Assembly: GCA_007644065.1 (NCBI GenBank)
Contig: VJWN01000014.1
Coordinates: 1,178,001-1,242,000, forward strand
DNA length: 64,000 nucleotides
Direction: 5' to 3'
From: Margaritispora aquatica
Taxonomy: Eukaryota; Ascomycota; Leotiomycetes; Helotiales; Discinellaceae
The stretch's first letter is position 1. Each line of letters opens with the position of its first letter. Positions 23,771 to 35,697 of this stretch are shown in pieces. The position numbers and the translations under genes are program-made. The notes beneath the pieces are model-generated. The model was given only the letters and a program-made list of their open reading frames with translations, ran no database searches and was not told the DNA's origin.

Positions 23771-26081
23771 CTAAAACTCAAACTCCTCCTCCTCTTCCTC
23801 CTCCACGCCTCCCACCTCACCACCCTCCTCATAAAACGGCTCCACCAAGATCTTACAGCCACTGATGCCTCCCCCACCAGCACCCCTCACCCTGCGCACC
23901 TCCTTCAACTTCTCCACGAACGTCTCGCGCGCCTCCTTCCAACTCTCCTCCGCGCCCCGGAGCACCGAGATCTTGGTATCGAAGTCCGGTGTGTGGAGCG
24001 TGAGTTTGATCTTCTCGATCTGGTTCTGGCGTCGCCCTGTTGTTTCTTGCGTGAGCTGTGAGATGCTGGCGAGGAAGTCCGGCAAAGACGTTCCGCTGAA
24101 CTTGCCCGTGTCCCACCGCTCTTCGGTGTACCGGGGCGTGCGGGTGATGATCCAGAGGGGGATTTGTGTTTTGGGTCGGGAACGGGCCTCCGGTGCGGGA
24201 GTGGGAGTGGGTACGGGCGTGGGCGCTTGTTGTGGTTGAGATTTTGGTTGTCGGTTTGGTGGAGGAGGGGTGGGAGCAGATGGTGTTGAGTCGAGTGGTG
24301 TTGAGAGTTTGACCTTGGTTTCTATGCTTGGCATGGGAGCATTGTAGGTTGGTGGATGATTACTAGACTCTCGATTGCCAATTGTAACAACCGGAGAATT
24401 GGTTCGAGTGTCTACTAGGATTGTCTCTTCAGATTCTCCTGTGATGGGATTCGTTGAAACATTTCCAGCGATGACATTGTGAGTGGGAGCTTTCAGTGAA
24501 GCCATTCTGTCAGGTATAGCAGTAGAGACCTCGCTCGCTTGTCGATGGTTGTGGGTTGGTGCGTTCGATGCTGATGTTTGTGTTCTATCAGGCACATCCT
24601 CAGGAAATTGAGGACTGCCGCGGTCGTAGTAATCTTCTGAAAGGTTTTCTGGCATAACTTCATCAACTCCAAGATCTTCTACAGTTGACTGATTCCATCT
24701 GAGGCCTGGATCAGAAGCCCGGGAGTGCTGTTTTCGCTGTTCGGCGAGCTGTCTGTTGTGCCGTATCTCAAATGGAAGCTTTGCAGCATCGCTGACGAAT
24801 TCAGCGTCGTTGCTCTTTTGATCATCTCCTTTCTGTGGTGTCCCTTCCAAACTTCGTTCCGCAGGATACATTGGGGCCGTTGGAGCAGTGCCATTCACCA
24901 TACTACCCATTGAGCTGGGTCTCTTTTCAATTGGAGTTCTCCCAAAGTGTGGAAATTGCACCATCGATCCGTTGGAAAACGTGAGGAGAGGTGGACTTCC
25001 ACTGCGAGTATCTCTAAAAGAGTGAGCCTGCGGTATGTGATCCTCATCCTCGGATTTTTCATCGATCAGGCAATCAATTTGCTCCGTCGGTACTATCCCT
25101 GGAAATGATCGAGGTTGTGGCGCTCTCTGAGTTCGTCTGACCTTCTTTGGAATAGAAGTTTTCTTCTTGCGAGGAGACTCTTTGGTTTTGGGAGAGGATC
25201 GAGCTCGTTTGGGGGATCGGTTGACGGTTGTGTCATCGTCAGGATCCTATCATGTGGTTAGAGGAAAAGCCTTGGACTATGAACAAGTGTTGCCAACTTA
25301 CCGAGTCATCAGGAACTTCGTAAATATCCGGCGCTGACGCAAATGTGGATTTGCTGCTCGCTGGTAGAGGTTTTGGATTTGTCGGCGTGAAGGTAGAAGT
25401 TTTGGAGAAAAGGGGAGGGGATTTGGGCCTAGAATGGTTGTGAATAGTATTCTCTGTACGAAGAGACCGATGCATTAGAGTACGTACCTTTTCGAGGATG
25501 GAAAAATAGTCGACTTCGAGAGCGCCGAGTCGATGACCACTGTTGCCACTGTTGAACTTCGTCTTTCATTCGTTGGGGTTGCCTCCTTGGACGAGTCTCT
25601 TGCCTCGGCGTTTTTATGACCATACTGTGAATTGTTGGCAGCATACCGATTCTGCTTCCAAAAGAGCTGCTTTAACAACGCAACAATGCTGTCAAGTATC
25701 AGTGCATTGCTTCAACAATGTCTTCTTGTTGGGTTGGTGATGGCTGATGGCTTACCGGTCACGATCCCTTGGAAGTTGTAATTCAGTCCCGTGATTCCAA
25801 CTTCGATCCGGAGCCCAGAATTGCATGCCATTGTTTTCAAAGTCAATGTATTCTTGAGCCATTTCCTCGAGGTCAATTTGATCAAGTTGGTTATTCCAAT
25901 TCAGAAGCGTAGCGCCGGGTCGACCAAGGCATGTTTGAAATGATTTCCTCCATGATCGTGTGGATTCCATGAAGATGTTGGTATCCTTCAGTGACGCATG
26001 TTGAAGCCCGAGTAATTCGCACAGTTCTCTCACCGAGGGGACTTTGCTAAGCGGGACAGCTGGTTTTGCTGCGGCAGCCAT
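23771..26081 (-). CDS. Unrecognised, largely disordered protein (about 709 residues)
   Basis: Four exons: 26081-25756, 25688-25488, 25428-25302 and 25246-23771, with phases 2, 2 and 0 all agreeing. I do not recognise the family. The N-terminal 105 residues look folded (MAAAAKPAVPLSKV, then WRKSF, NWNNQLD and WAPDRSW motifs, helical and Trp-rich). The middle 450 residues are rich in Ser, Pro, Thr, Asn and Lys, with nuclear-localisation-like basic clusters (KRARSSPK, SPRKKK). A second folded block of about 120 residues near the C-terminus contains PLWIITRTPRYTEERW and a helical KIKLTLHTPDFDTKI part. The end is a run of Glu (EEEEEEEFEF). A nuclear regulatory or scaffold role would fit, but this is inference. 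Confidence 0.7.
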
Positions 26082-26619
26082 TCCATTGGATTCGAACTGT
26101 TAGTTTACTTTCCAATTTAGACGGAAACAAGTTCAGGAACGTTGAAAAGAAAGTAGATATCGGGGGAAGTGGAAAGTGGATAGAAGAACCCTTCTTACGC
26201 AGCTTTCGCAGCGAAAAGTTAAGATTGGTGTGGGTGGGAGAGCCCACAGTACGGCACAGTCCAATTAAAGATGCTGTATCTTGCAAGCATAAGACCCCTT
26301 TGTATGTTTAGCTTCCTATTGCAGCCAAATATAACACAATCTCATACAATGCAATGTAGTACAGTGCAAACTCATCTCTTCAAATCTGCCTGATGCCTAT
26401 ACAGGATCGGAATCGCCGTCTCGTCACTTCTGAGGCTAGCCAGGATGTAGTTTTCCATACATTTCCAAACAATCTCCTATACAACTACTTTTCACATTCA
26501 CATCCCGCAGTTACGCTACTTCTACTGAACTCCAAGACATATCCTTCTATTTTCCAATCAGCCACTTGCCGACATTTGAATTCACAAGCTTAGAAAATCT
26601 CGTAGACTCTTCCAGCAGT
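26082..26619. other. Divergent intergenic stretch
   Basis: No gene seen. It probably holds the promoters of the 709-residue protein gene (minus strand) and of the small putative gene at 26620. Confidence 0.4.
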
Positions 26620-27068
26620 ATGTTCAACAGCTTGTTCAACAGCTTGTCTTGGTCAGACTGGCTTTTGATTGTTATGTGTGAGTCTCTCTCACAGCCGAAC
26701 GAAACTCACAAACACACAAAACTCACTCAATCTAACTTTCAAAAGTGATTCTAGGATTACATTTCAGTCTGCCACAAACTACTACGAAGAACAACGTGAT
26801 CTACACCTCTTGGGATGATAATGGCCGCATCGTAACTCAAATTCCATGCTCATGGAATCGCCAATGGCCTGGCAAATCACCACACACGATCAAGGTCAAC
26901 CAGAAGGTAGGTTTTGAGGTGATTATACATATTCCATGCTTTTTGACTGACGAGAATGTGCCAGTCTACTGTCATCCGATACTAAGGACGACACACATTC
27001 TAATCGAACTTCTAAATGGTGATAACCCAACTACCTTAACGACCAATCGAATCAGTGTCATTACATGA
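26620..27068 (+). CDS. Possible small secreted or membrane-anchored protein
   Basis: Weak model with exons 26620-26677 and 26746-27068. The intron has a GTGAGT donor, CTAAC branch and AAAG acceptor, and splicing joins a hydrophobic N-terminus (SWSDWLLIVM then LILGLHFSLP) that resembles a signal peptide. The remaining part, with WDDNGRIVTQIPCSWNRQWPG, has no family I know. An optional second intron (donor GTAGGT near 26907, acceptor AG near 26964) would shorten the product from 127 to about 79 residues. It could also be a chance frame. Confidence 0.33.
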
Positions 27069-27991
27069 GTGAAAGAGGATTAAAGAGATCCTGAGCCAGA
27101 AGGCAAGACTATCGAAACTAAGTGGTACAAAAGTTGTAACACAAGTGTACGGAGCGTTGGGGGACTGGGAGACTTGGGTACTGAGGGATTTTCCCATCTC
27201 CGTTCTTTGGACCGTTCTTGGAAGGTCAATAGGTACGACCTGGTAATATGACATTTGTGCAGCGGCGTTCTGCTGGTTTCGGGCTGGGAGACGCCCACAT
27301 CATTTTGCGACCGTGGATTGCAGGCTCTTGATTGAGGAGAGAAGATAATGAATGAACAACGAAAACGAAAACGAAAATCAAGATAAAAAGGGAGAGAGAT
27401 GAAGAATTAGATCTCATACGCAAGCTTAGCACAGTATCGTCATCAGGGTTTTAATTCAAGGGATTTGTTTTACTAGATAGATAGACAGAAAATAACGAAT
27501 CGCAATGGTCAGCGTACGTACTCTAAACAGTTCCTTCAGGCTCTACACTCAGGCTTCGTTCAAGGTGACAAGATTGATTTTGACCCTGTAAATCTGGTCA
27601 GTGCAGAAAAGGGCCTCCCTACAGGAAGCCCTCGTCGGCAATGAGCTGTATGTTCGGGAATCACGTGAATATAGATTCCATCAAATCTACATGATTTCAA
27701 TACAGAAGCAGCTTTCCTGCGTGATTTATTAAAATGCTTGCTGTTAATAAGACATCTGCAAATTATCAAGAATAAGAGTGTTCATTCTCGAACCAATCAG
27801 AGCCCTTGGTGACTTACGTTCACTCAAACGTTCTTAGAAGCCGAGAGTGAGAGAAGTAAATGTAGTATAACCTATCCTAGGATACGCTAGCATCGCAATT
27901 TATGTCTATGGTGCAACTGAGGAGTGAATTGCTCAAGTAGTAAACAACTGGAGCATCCTTGCTTAGCTTTACAACTTGCAATTCCCGCCTC

Positions 27992-28005
27992 TAGTCACGT
28001 GACTA
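27992..28005. promoter_or_regulatory. Palindrome TAGTCACGTGACTA
   Basis: Perfect 14-bp dyad centred on CACGTG, the E-box bound by basic helix-loop-helix factors such as Cbf1 or Pho4 homologs. No gene lies within 1.5 kb. Confidence 0.4.
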
Positions 28006-28342
28006 TTACATTATAAACTTCAATACATGTTACCTAACATCACCGCACTCACTTTCTCCGAGTGAAAATGACAAGTTAAGCACTATCAGTCTCATAAATG
28101 ACACTTGCTTTATGAGATAGATGAGATTGTGGTGTGAAATTATGAGTGCTGTCGCAAACTCATCTCATCTCATCTCTGATTATGAAGATATAAAAGTAAA
28201 GATGACAGCACAACACGACATTAGATAACAAGAAACATCAACTTATCAGCTCTGCCTGCTCAAGTTTAAAACGCAACATGCAACTTGTCATATTACTGAG
28301 ATTTAAGCTGACCATTAACAGTCAATTGCTGTCTTAGAGCTT

Positions 28343-28362
28343 GTTGTATCACGTGATACAAC
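28343..28362. promoter_or_regulatory. Perfect 20-bp palindrome centred on CACGTG
   Basis: GTTGTATCACGTGATACAAC reads identically on both strands. It contains an extended E-box (ATCACGTGAT) matching bHLH sites. It lies 350 bases from the other CACGTG dyad, in a gene-poor region. Confidence 0.45.
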
Positions 28363-29603
28363 CATATCATATAGCAACTGTTTGGGCAGTTATTTATGAG
28401 TTTCAGATATCATAAAAAAGCAGGAGTCACTACAGCTTATGAGATCTCACCCCAAGCTTCTCATATACATAAAGTTTGCAGTGTTGTGTTTTTGAGATGA
28501 GATGATACTATGACTATACTATCAACAAGTTACAATTCAACAACATATACCACATATAACATTAATGTTAAACAGCAAGTCCCGCTGATGTGCATAAGAT
28601 ACATGATGAAGATGCTTATCATCATCTCTTTGTATCCTTGATGCAATTTACTTCATATACACAACGAGATGATATTCTTGCTACTACTCATCGTCTAGTA
28701 GCACTGGGCTCGGATGACAACTTGTTTCCCAGCCACCACATTTTATACCAATTGAACGAGATAATCTTGTCAGTTCCTCCATCTCTCATACAAGTTCCCC
28801 GTACTAGATTCTCATGATAGTCAAACATTCAGCGAAACCACGAAACGAGCAAAAGTACTAAGCGTAACCCAAGCATCGACAATTCAACTTGGCACCAAGT
28901 TACAAAATGATCCAAATTCAAACCATATGAGACAATTCGCTGCAATCAACGACTCAGTGATATGAACCTTTCAGATCTGGATGCATCCTCTTTTCTCTAG
29001 CAGTTGTGTTCGTCCCCAAAGCAGATGAGATGCAACTATCACTAGATAGATTATCCGACCCAGACACTTATCTTTCCCCCCATATATAAGATTGCGAACG
29101 TAGTCCTTGACGCAAAAATAGCCCAAGATATGAAAGTGGACTCCGCAGTGAACAATACTCCGCACCAAATTATGAAACCTCTCGCCCATCAGAATCCACA
29201 TGGCTGGGACTGTCGGGATTGTCGCAGGCTCACACAGCCCGCAAACAGCAAATATTGGCAGGGGACATGACAGGGCAAAGACACCCTAATTGGCCCAAAG
29301 CTCCGTCTCGTATGTGCCTGTGCATCAATCCTTACGGCGTAGCAGGTTGGTATGGTGCTCACCTAGATATCCTATTCATAGGCTGCGATGCCCATCTTTA
29401 GAGCTCTGGATTTGCAGTTGCGAGAAACGACATATTGTGCAGTGAGCGACGGAAACGACGAATTGATCGATTGATTGTGTTGAGGAAGAAAGGAATTGTT
29501 TGGAAGAAAAGGAGAAGGATATCGACAGCAGAGACAGAGAGACAGACACCATTCCTCACCAGGCAAACAAAGACAAGGCTGAGACGGCGACCATTTCTAC
29601 GAA

Positions 29604-30233
29604 ATGGCAAACCATCAACAACAACAACCAAATACCACGCCCTCCCATTCACGAGCGACAGTGACAATAACATCAATACCACACACACGACTGGCCGAGC
29701 CTCTGCCACCTCTGCCACCACCAACTCCGCACTCAATACCGCGATTGAGCATCACCACCCACCTCCCGTACCGCGATGATCCATCCGGCGAAGACATCAC
29801 GCTCGCGACACTGCAGACGCATTTACGCGGCCAGCTGTCCCCGCCTGGATATGAGCCTATGTTCGACTACCTACGGTCGCAGCGACGCCCACAGAGCGAT
29901 TCGCAGATGAGCCACCACCAGCAGCAGCCTCCAAATTACACACCCCATCTCTCCTCCTCAGATCCAAGAGTGCAGGAACCATACCGTGATGAGCCATTCG
30001 TGGTGACGGTGCTAGAGGGAGAGGAAGGGAGAGGAGAAGCAGAACCACCGAGCTATGACGAGTTGTTCCGCCAGCACGAACTGGAGATGCAGCGGCTGGT
30101 CATGGAGTTTGATACTGATGGGAGTCCGCCCGAGCAGGTCGAAGAGCTGATTAAGTGGGTTGTGGCCATGCTGCTGGTTTGCTTGTCGATCGCGGGTATG
30201 GGGACTGCGTTTAATTGGGGGAGGCCGACGTGA
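29604..30233 (+). CDS. PY-motif protein with a C-terminal transmembrane anchor
   Basis: Single exon, 209 residues, with an ATG in good context after a purine-rich leader. The chain is Pro/Gln/Ser-rich and probably disordered. It carries three PPxY motifs: PPGY at 80-83, PPNY at 109-112 and PPSY at 148-151, the last followed by DELF. One hydrophobic helix at about 185-205 (WVVAMLLVCLSIAGMG) is followed by only a few residues, which makes it a tail-anchored or single-pass protein with a cytosolic N-terminus. PPxY motifs bind WW domains of NEDD4-type ubiquitin ligases such as Rsp5, so a membrane adaptor role is the best guess. No named family recognised. Confidence 0.62.
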   Translation: MANHQQQQPNTTPSHSRATVTITSIPHTRLAEPLPPLPPPTPHSIPRLSITTHLPYRDDPSGEDITLATLQTHLRGQLSPPGYEPMFDYLRSQRRPQSDSQMSHHQQQPPNYTPHLSSSDPRVQEPYRDEPFVVTVLEGEEGRGEAEPPSYDELFRQHELEMQRLVMEFDTDGSPPEQVEELIKWVVAMLLVCLSIAGMGTAFNWGRPT

Positions 30234-31454
30234 GTGCCGTGAGTCAATGAAGTGGTGATGGATGGTGGTGCTGTGAAGAGGATGATGGTGTGAAATTGAG
30301 TGGCAGACCAGGAAATGGTGGTTGGGCTGTGTGTGTGATCTGATTTTTGGGATACCCTTGGGCATAAATAAAGTCAACAAAGACTGAGAATTGGCGTTTG
30401 GTACGGGTGTTTGGAGCATGAAATTCGGATTTTGGTGGTGGGAATTTGAGAATGAGATCGTGGCTGCGATGCTGCGCGAGACAGGAATAGCATATTTGCC
30501 TCTGATAGGTAAACATTGAATCAATGCAAGAGAACAAATAAAAACTATTACTCTTTTCACACAATGAGACGAAATGGTTTGATAACTCCATAGATCCCCT
30601 TCTGATAAGCGGATGGCAAGTGCCAGTACGCCCATACTTAGCTTGCTTACAATCTTGCACAGAATCGTATTTAACAAGTATGAATGGTGAAGCGTTCCAA
30701 TAGCAATTAGCTTATAGTCTTTTTAATATGTAGCTGATGATTCGCATTAATGTCCCGATTCTTCCCTTACTGTCCAATTCTGATAGTAGGAAGATACTAG
30801 ATCGAAAATACAATCTACGGAGGTAGGTAGGTAGACAAAGGCAAGTAAGACATGTTCAAGCAAGAGCTTTATTGAAGAGAGCCAGTCGATTTATCACAAG
30901 GTTTCGACTTCAAGCCAGCTAAAGGCTATCACAACCCTTCCCCAACCTAATTCCAACAATTCCTACATTCGTCCGTCTCACAAAATACCTTAGCCAAGCC
31001 AAGCATATGGTTCGCTTATTCTAGCCTCTGATTTTTATTTTCACGTTCGCAAAAACAGCATTCATTCATTTAGATTTATTAGAATCATCACGCCCGAGAT
31101 ATGAATATCAATACACATCAACTTCGTACTGAGAGTCGTTGACGTGGGGGCGCAGAGATACACTTTCTCATGGATAAAGTGCATGCATGCATGCAGTAGC
31201 GTGCGCTGTGGCCTGAGCTTGGTGTGCTGCGAGCTGAGCTTACTTCTATGGTGCCTTATCTCATGGTAGTATTTGTCTGCAGCTAGGGAGGAAGGATGGG
31301 GAGAAGTTGATCCCAAATAATGCGGTGCGGGGTGTGCGGTTTTGTACTACCTGACTTATGTATTTGCAAATGGGCTGGGATTTACAGTCACGACACTTGG
31401 TTGTCTCGACATTAAGTAGAGCTTCTCCAAAGTCACCTTAACACACACGACACG
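30234..31454. other. Intergenic stretch before the P450 gene
   Basis: No gene seen. A GGTAGGTAGGTAG run lies at 30822-30836 and a TGCATGCATGCATGCA run near 31182-31197. Confidence 0.45.
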
Positions 31455-33141
31455 ATGATCACCCTCGTTTTGACAACCATAGCAGCGTCCACTGTGGCTT
31501 GGATTGTATATCTTACAATTTTGGGGATATATAATGTCTTTTCCCACCCTTTAGCCAAGTTCCCTGGTCCTAGAGCCGCCAGCCTGACGACGTGGTGGAA
31601 GACGTATGTTGAGGTCGTGAGGCAGGAGTCCATGGTGCATTTGCTTGTGAAGCTACATAAAAAATATGGCGATATCGTGCGCGTGGGCCCGAATGAGGTG
31701 AGTGCGTAACCTTGCACCGCTTCATGTCAGACTAGGTCATATCGTTGTGATATATCCATCCAACCTACGAGATCATCAACTATTTTCAAGGCTCTCAAAG
31801 GATACAAGGGAAAACTGATATGAATAGCTCCATTTCGCACACCCAAACGCTTACCATGACATTTACAATCCTTCGAATCGCTGGGACAAAGAAAGTAAAC
31901 TATATGAATCATTTGGAGAAGATCACTCCTCTTTCGGACTGACGAAGTACGCTGAGGCGAAACAGCGGAAAGATGTCCTGCAGCCGCTGTTTGCACGGCG
32001 CTCGATTCTCAATGCTCAGAAGCTCGTGAGAGAGAAGGTGAATTCCAGATCCAAAGGCATATATTATCACTAACCAAGACCACAGGCGGAACACCTAGTT
32101 GCGTCTCTCGTCCGTGTCAACGACGACGGGAAATCCTCCAACCTCCTCTTCGCCTTTCGCTGCTTCACAGTCGACATGGTAACCGCGTTCTCCTTCTCGC
32201 GGTCCGTCGACGCACTTTCCGCCCCAGACTTCACAGCACCCATCGTCCTCGCAATGGACAACTCCCTCCCAACCTTCCATCTCTTCCACCACTTCCCCAT
32301 ATTCCGCAAACTGATCTTCTCGCTCCCCCCTCACATCGCCATCAAAGCGTCGCCCGAGACCGCAGGGCTCACGCAACTCCAAGTCATCCTGTCCCAACAA
32401 ATCGAAGGCCTCGTCTCCAATCCCGCAATCCTAGAAGCGAGTCCGCATCCAACCATCTACCACCGATTGCTAGATGAGAAAGTCCACGAGAGTAACTACC
32501 TCTTCACCAAAACAGCACTGCTCGATGAAGCGCTCACGATGCTCTTCGCGGGCGGCGTAACGGTAGGCGATACGTCCATGACGGGGTTCTACTACATCCT
32601 TTCGAACCCAACCTTACACTCCGCTTTACGCGAAGAGCTCATCGCCATCTGGCCCAACCCCAATGATCCCCCACCTTCACTCGAGACGCTCGAGACTCTC
32701 CCCCTCCTCGTCGCGACGATCAAAGAGTCCCTCCGCATGGCACCCGGCGCATGTTCGCCTATGCTACGCATCGTACCTGTGTGCGGGGCATCCATAGACG
32801 GGACCTTCATCCCGGGCAACACGATCGTCGGGTCCGCTACTTATTTCGTGCACCGCTCGCCACGCATCTTCGCATCCCCAAACAACTTTGACCCTTCGCG
32901 CTGGCTGGCGTCGAATCCGGAGTTGGAGCGGAATCTGGTGGCGTTCAGTAGGGGGCCGAGGAGCTGCTTGGGGGTCAATTTGGCGTGGTGTGAGTTGTTG
33001 GTTTTGTATGCGGTGCTGGTGAGGAGGTTGGTGATGCGCCTTGATGGGACTGTGGAGAAGGACTTGGAGTGGAGGGATTGCTTTACGCCGTTTTATCCGG
33101 GGAGGCATCTGAGGGCTTTTTGTGAGTTGGTGGGTGCGTAG
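31455..33141 (+). CDS. Cytochrome P450 monooxygenase
   Basis: Three exons: 31455-31697, 31828-32037 and 32086-33141, all phase 0; 502 residues. An N-terminal membrane anchor (residues 1-25) is followed by the proline-rich hinge HPLAKFPGPRAA and VRVGPNE-LHF. The I-helix motif is AGGVTVGDTS, which keeps the Asp-Thr-Ser but lacks the usual Ala/Gly-Gly two residues before Asp. The ExxR motif is E365-S-L-R368. The haem-binding loop FSRGPRSCLG has its axial Cys at 445. The enzyme sits on the ER membrane and oxidises a small molecule using a reductase partner. Its substrate is unknown and no biosynthetic core enzyme lies nearby. Confidence 0.93.
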
Positions 33142-34228
33142 GAGGAAGTGGGTTTGTGTGTAATTTGATCGCTTTTGAAAATTTCACGGAGTACTTCTTC
33201 GGATAAGTAACTAATACTATTTTTCGAGGAAATAGTGCTACTGTTGTGACTGCCATTATAGGCTGATTTCAATGATTGGTTTGGGATGATTGTGAAATAT
33301 GATAATTGTGAAAACAAAGTCAAGAAAAAAGTTGACATCGGAATAGTTCGGCAAGCCTTACAACACAATGAACTTACCTCTACTTCCTCAAGCTAAGTCT
33401 AGGCTTGTGTCTCCCCAAAGCACTCTTACACTTATTGAAAGTTATTATTTCCTTTTAGTCAGGTAACAGGGGATAAATGGAGTGCTCAGCGGGAAGAAGA
33501 TTGGGAATATAGTGTGCACATATTTCCTTATAACTAGATACAGAGATTTTAAGAATATTAATAGCTCAATATGACAACTTTATTTTAATTTTTTGTGGAA
33601 AGAAAGAAAATAAGAAGAAAATGCCAGAAAGTGCCCCAGAAAGTGCCCCAGAAAGATCTATCTTGAACCTTGGATTTCTAAAGTTGATATCAAAGTGGTA
33701 GGTATCTTAACATTCGCTTACTTGCTTATATGCTCGCTCAACTTGATGATATATCCCTTGCTTGCACTTCCACTTCCACTTTCTCGCTCCCTCCCTATTT
33801 CATCTGTTTAGTAAATTTCTCATACAGAAATAAAATTTCTACAATGGATATTTTACCATTGGAAGATGGATGAAAGCAGAACATCGTCGGGTATGAAGTC
33901 GAAGCCGGATCGGAATATCGTTCTCCCCGGCCCGGCGACCCGTTTATTTAGGGCTTTGCTTTTGCCGAAAGTGACGAAGGCCGAGACTTGTGACGCGAGT
34001 TGAGGCTTCCATTCTAATGCCAGCCCCGTCCCTCACGTTGCGGTCGGTATGTTTATGTTGCTCAATTGACTGCCCTCAACTGTACCTTAGATGAACAAAC
34101 ACACTCATTCTCCATGATGCTCACCACGAACAAACAAGCTGCAATCGGATGAGACAGTCCAGCTCGCGGGCTTTAATTCGCCCTCTTCCTCACCCTCACC
34201 CTCACCCTCACAGTTACTCAATCTTACA
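33142..34228. other. Intergenic stretch between P450 and alpha/beta hydrolase
   Basis: No gene seen. A short tandem array of CAGAAAGTGCCC (almost three copies) lies at 33624-33655. Confidence 0.5.
34189..34212 (+). promoter_or_regulatory. CTCACC tandem run in the leader of the hydrolase gene
   Basis: Almost four tandem CTCACC units end 17 bases before the ATG at 34229. CT-rich stretches just before the start are typical of fungal core promoters. Confidence 0.45.
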
Positions 34229-35697
34229 ATGCTCCCACCACCCACCATCACCTTCACCCTACCCTCCATTCACGACGGATTCGTGCTGAATTGTCGCATC
34301 TACCACCCGCTCTGTCTGGCGCCGACGTTGATCTCGCATCTCACCGAGTGGAGGAGCAAGGCGGCGGTGGTGGCACATCCGTATGCACCGTTTGGGGGCT
34401 GTTATGATGATGTGGTGGTCTTGACTCTGGCGGAGGAAATATTGAAGCAGGGCTTTGTGGTTGCAACGTTTAATTTCAGGTGGGATACACAATATACAGG
34501 CCTTTGGGTTCGAGTGAATGCTAATTTCTGCGAAGAGGTGTAGGTCATGGACACACAACGTGGTCGTCCAAGGCAGAACAGGACGATTACCTCTCCGTGG
34601 TGGGGTTCATGATTTACTACATGCACTATCTGTCTCCCCCTCCATCGCTCTTCAATACGCCAAAGTTCAATCGATCCGATCCAGAGCTGCACGACCTCAC
34701 TCCTATACCTTCTCACGCCCTCCCTGTAGCGCGACACATCGACTTCTCCACACCGTCACAAGATTCACCAGATGATGAACGGGAACCAAATACACAACCT
34801 CGCCTGTTACTGGCAGGCTACTCATACGGCTCCCTGATCACGACACTGCTCCCTCCCATAATCACCTCAATTCTACCAGCCTTCCAGACTCCGCACCCAG
34901 GCTCCGCACATGCTGGAATCAGGATGCGTGCGAGTAGCTTAGCAACCCAGCAAAACCAAGTGATATCCGCACATTTCACCGCATTTCATCAAGCTCACAT
35001 ACATCGTCGTGGACGTAGTTTACATAGCGATGAAGCTCTCTCAAATCCCAAGATACGCAAATCCAGTGGTGGGGTGCGGATGGGTGGGGATGAGAATTTG
35101 CGAAGGACGAGTCAAGATTCATATAGGTCGAGAAACTCGTTTAGTATCGAGACTCAAGAATTGGTCCGCAAGAGCGTCGACAGGGTTCGCTCGATTGCCA
35201 AATCTCGAGGTTCACCCAAAAGGCTTAACACACAGAGCTCTATGTCCTCGTCTCACAAAAGTAGAGCAGGATCCATATCTTCCGAGGAGTCACCAATTGG
35301 GGTTATTGATAAGTCAGAAGAGCCTGAGTTGAAAGAGGTCCCGGGCCTCGGACAAGAGTTACAGACAGCTTATATTTTGATCTCACCTCTCCAGGGCGTG
35401 GTGGGTAGTTTAGCGACGATGTGGAGCTCAAAGGCATGGAAAGCGAGCTCGTCCATTCCCGAGAATGAGATGAAGCTCGTTATTGACCCTAGCTTGGCCG
35501 TGTTTGGCGATGATGATGTTTTTGTTGCTGTTTCGAAACTTCGGTCGTGGTCTCACAAGCTACTTGAGGCGAGTAGTCCGGCCGGGAAGAGCCAATTTCG
35601 GTATTTGGAGGTTGAAGGAGCGGGGCATTTCTGGCATGATCATCAGAAGATGAGGAATCTTCGGCAGGAAGTCTCGGAGTTTGTGAGTGGATTGTGA
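34229..35697 (+). CDS. Alpha/beta hydrolase fold protein with a long disordered insertion
   Basis: Two exons, 34229-34479 and 34536-35697, 470 residues. The acceptor is the AG at 34534-34535, because only it restores the family motif FNFRGVG across the junction; the later AGs shift the frame. Strand-helix features follow: HPYAPFGG near residue 50, FNFRGVGHG at 81-89, and the nucleophile elbow GYSYGS with Ser180. The acid may be within FGDDD and the base His in GAGHFWHD near the C-terminus. Between the elbow and the C-terminal part lies about 150 residues of Ser/Arg-rich low-complexity sequence, probably a lid or phospho-regulated insertion. Relatives are uncharacterised fungal hydrolases; the substrate is unknown. 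Confidence 0.85.

Larger units (their letters stand above)
27069..29603. other. Gene-poor AT-rich stretch
   Basis: About 2.5 kb without a convincing gene. It holds two CACGTG-centred palindromes (separate entries), repeated ATGAGAT/ATCTCAT motifs between 28080 and 28520, and microsatellite-like runs near 27350. An open frame at 28590-28817 has no ATG. Confidence 0.5.
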
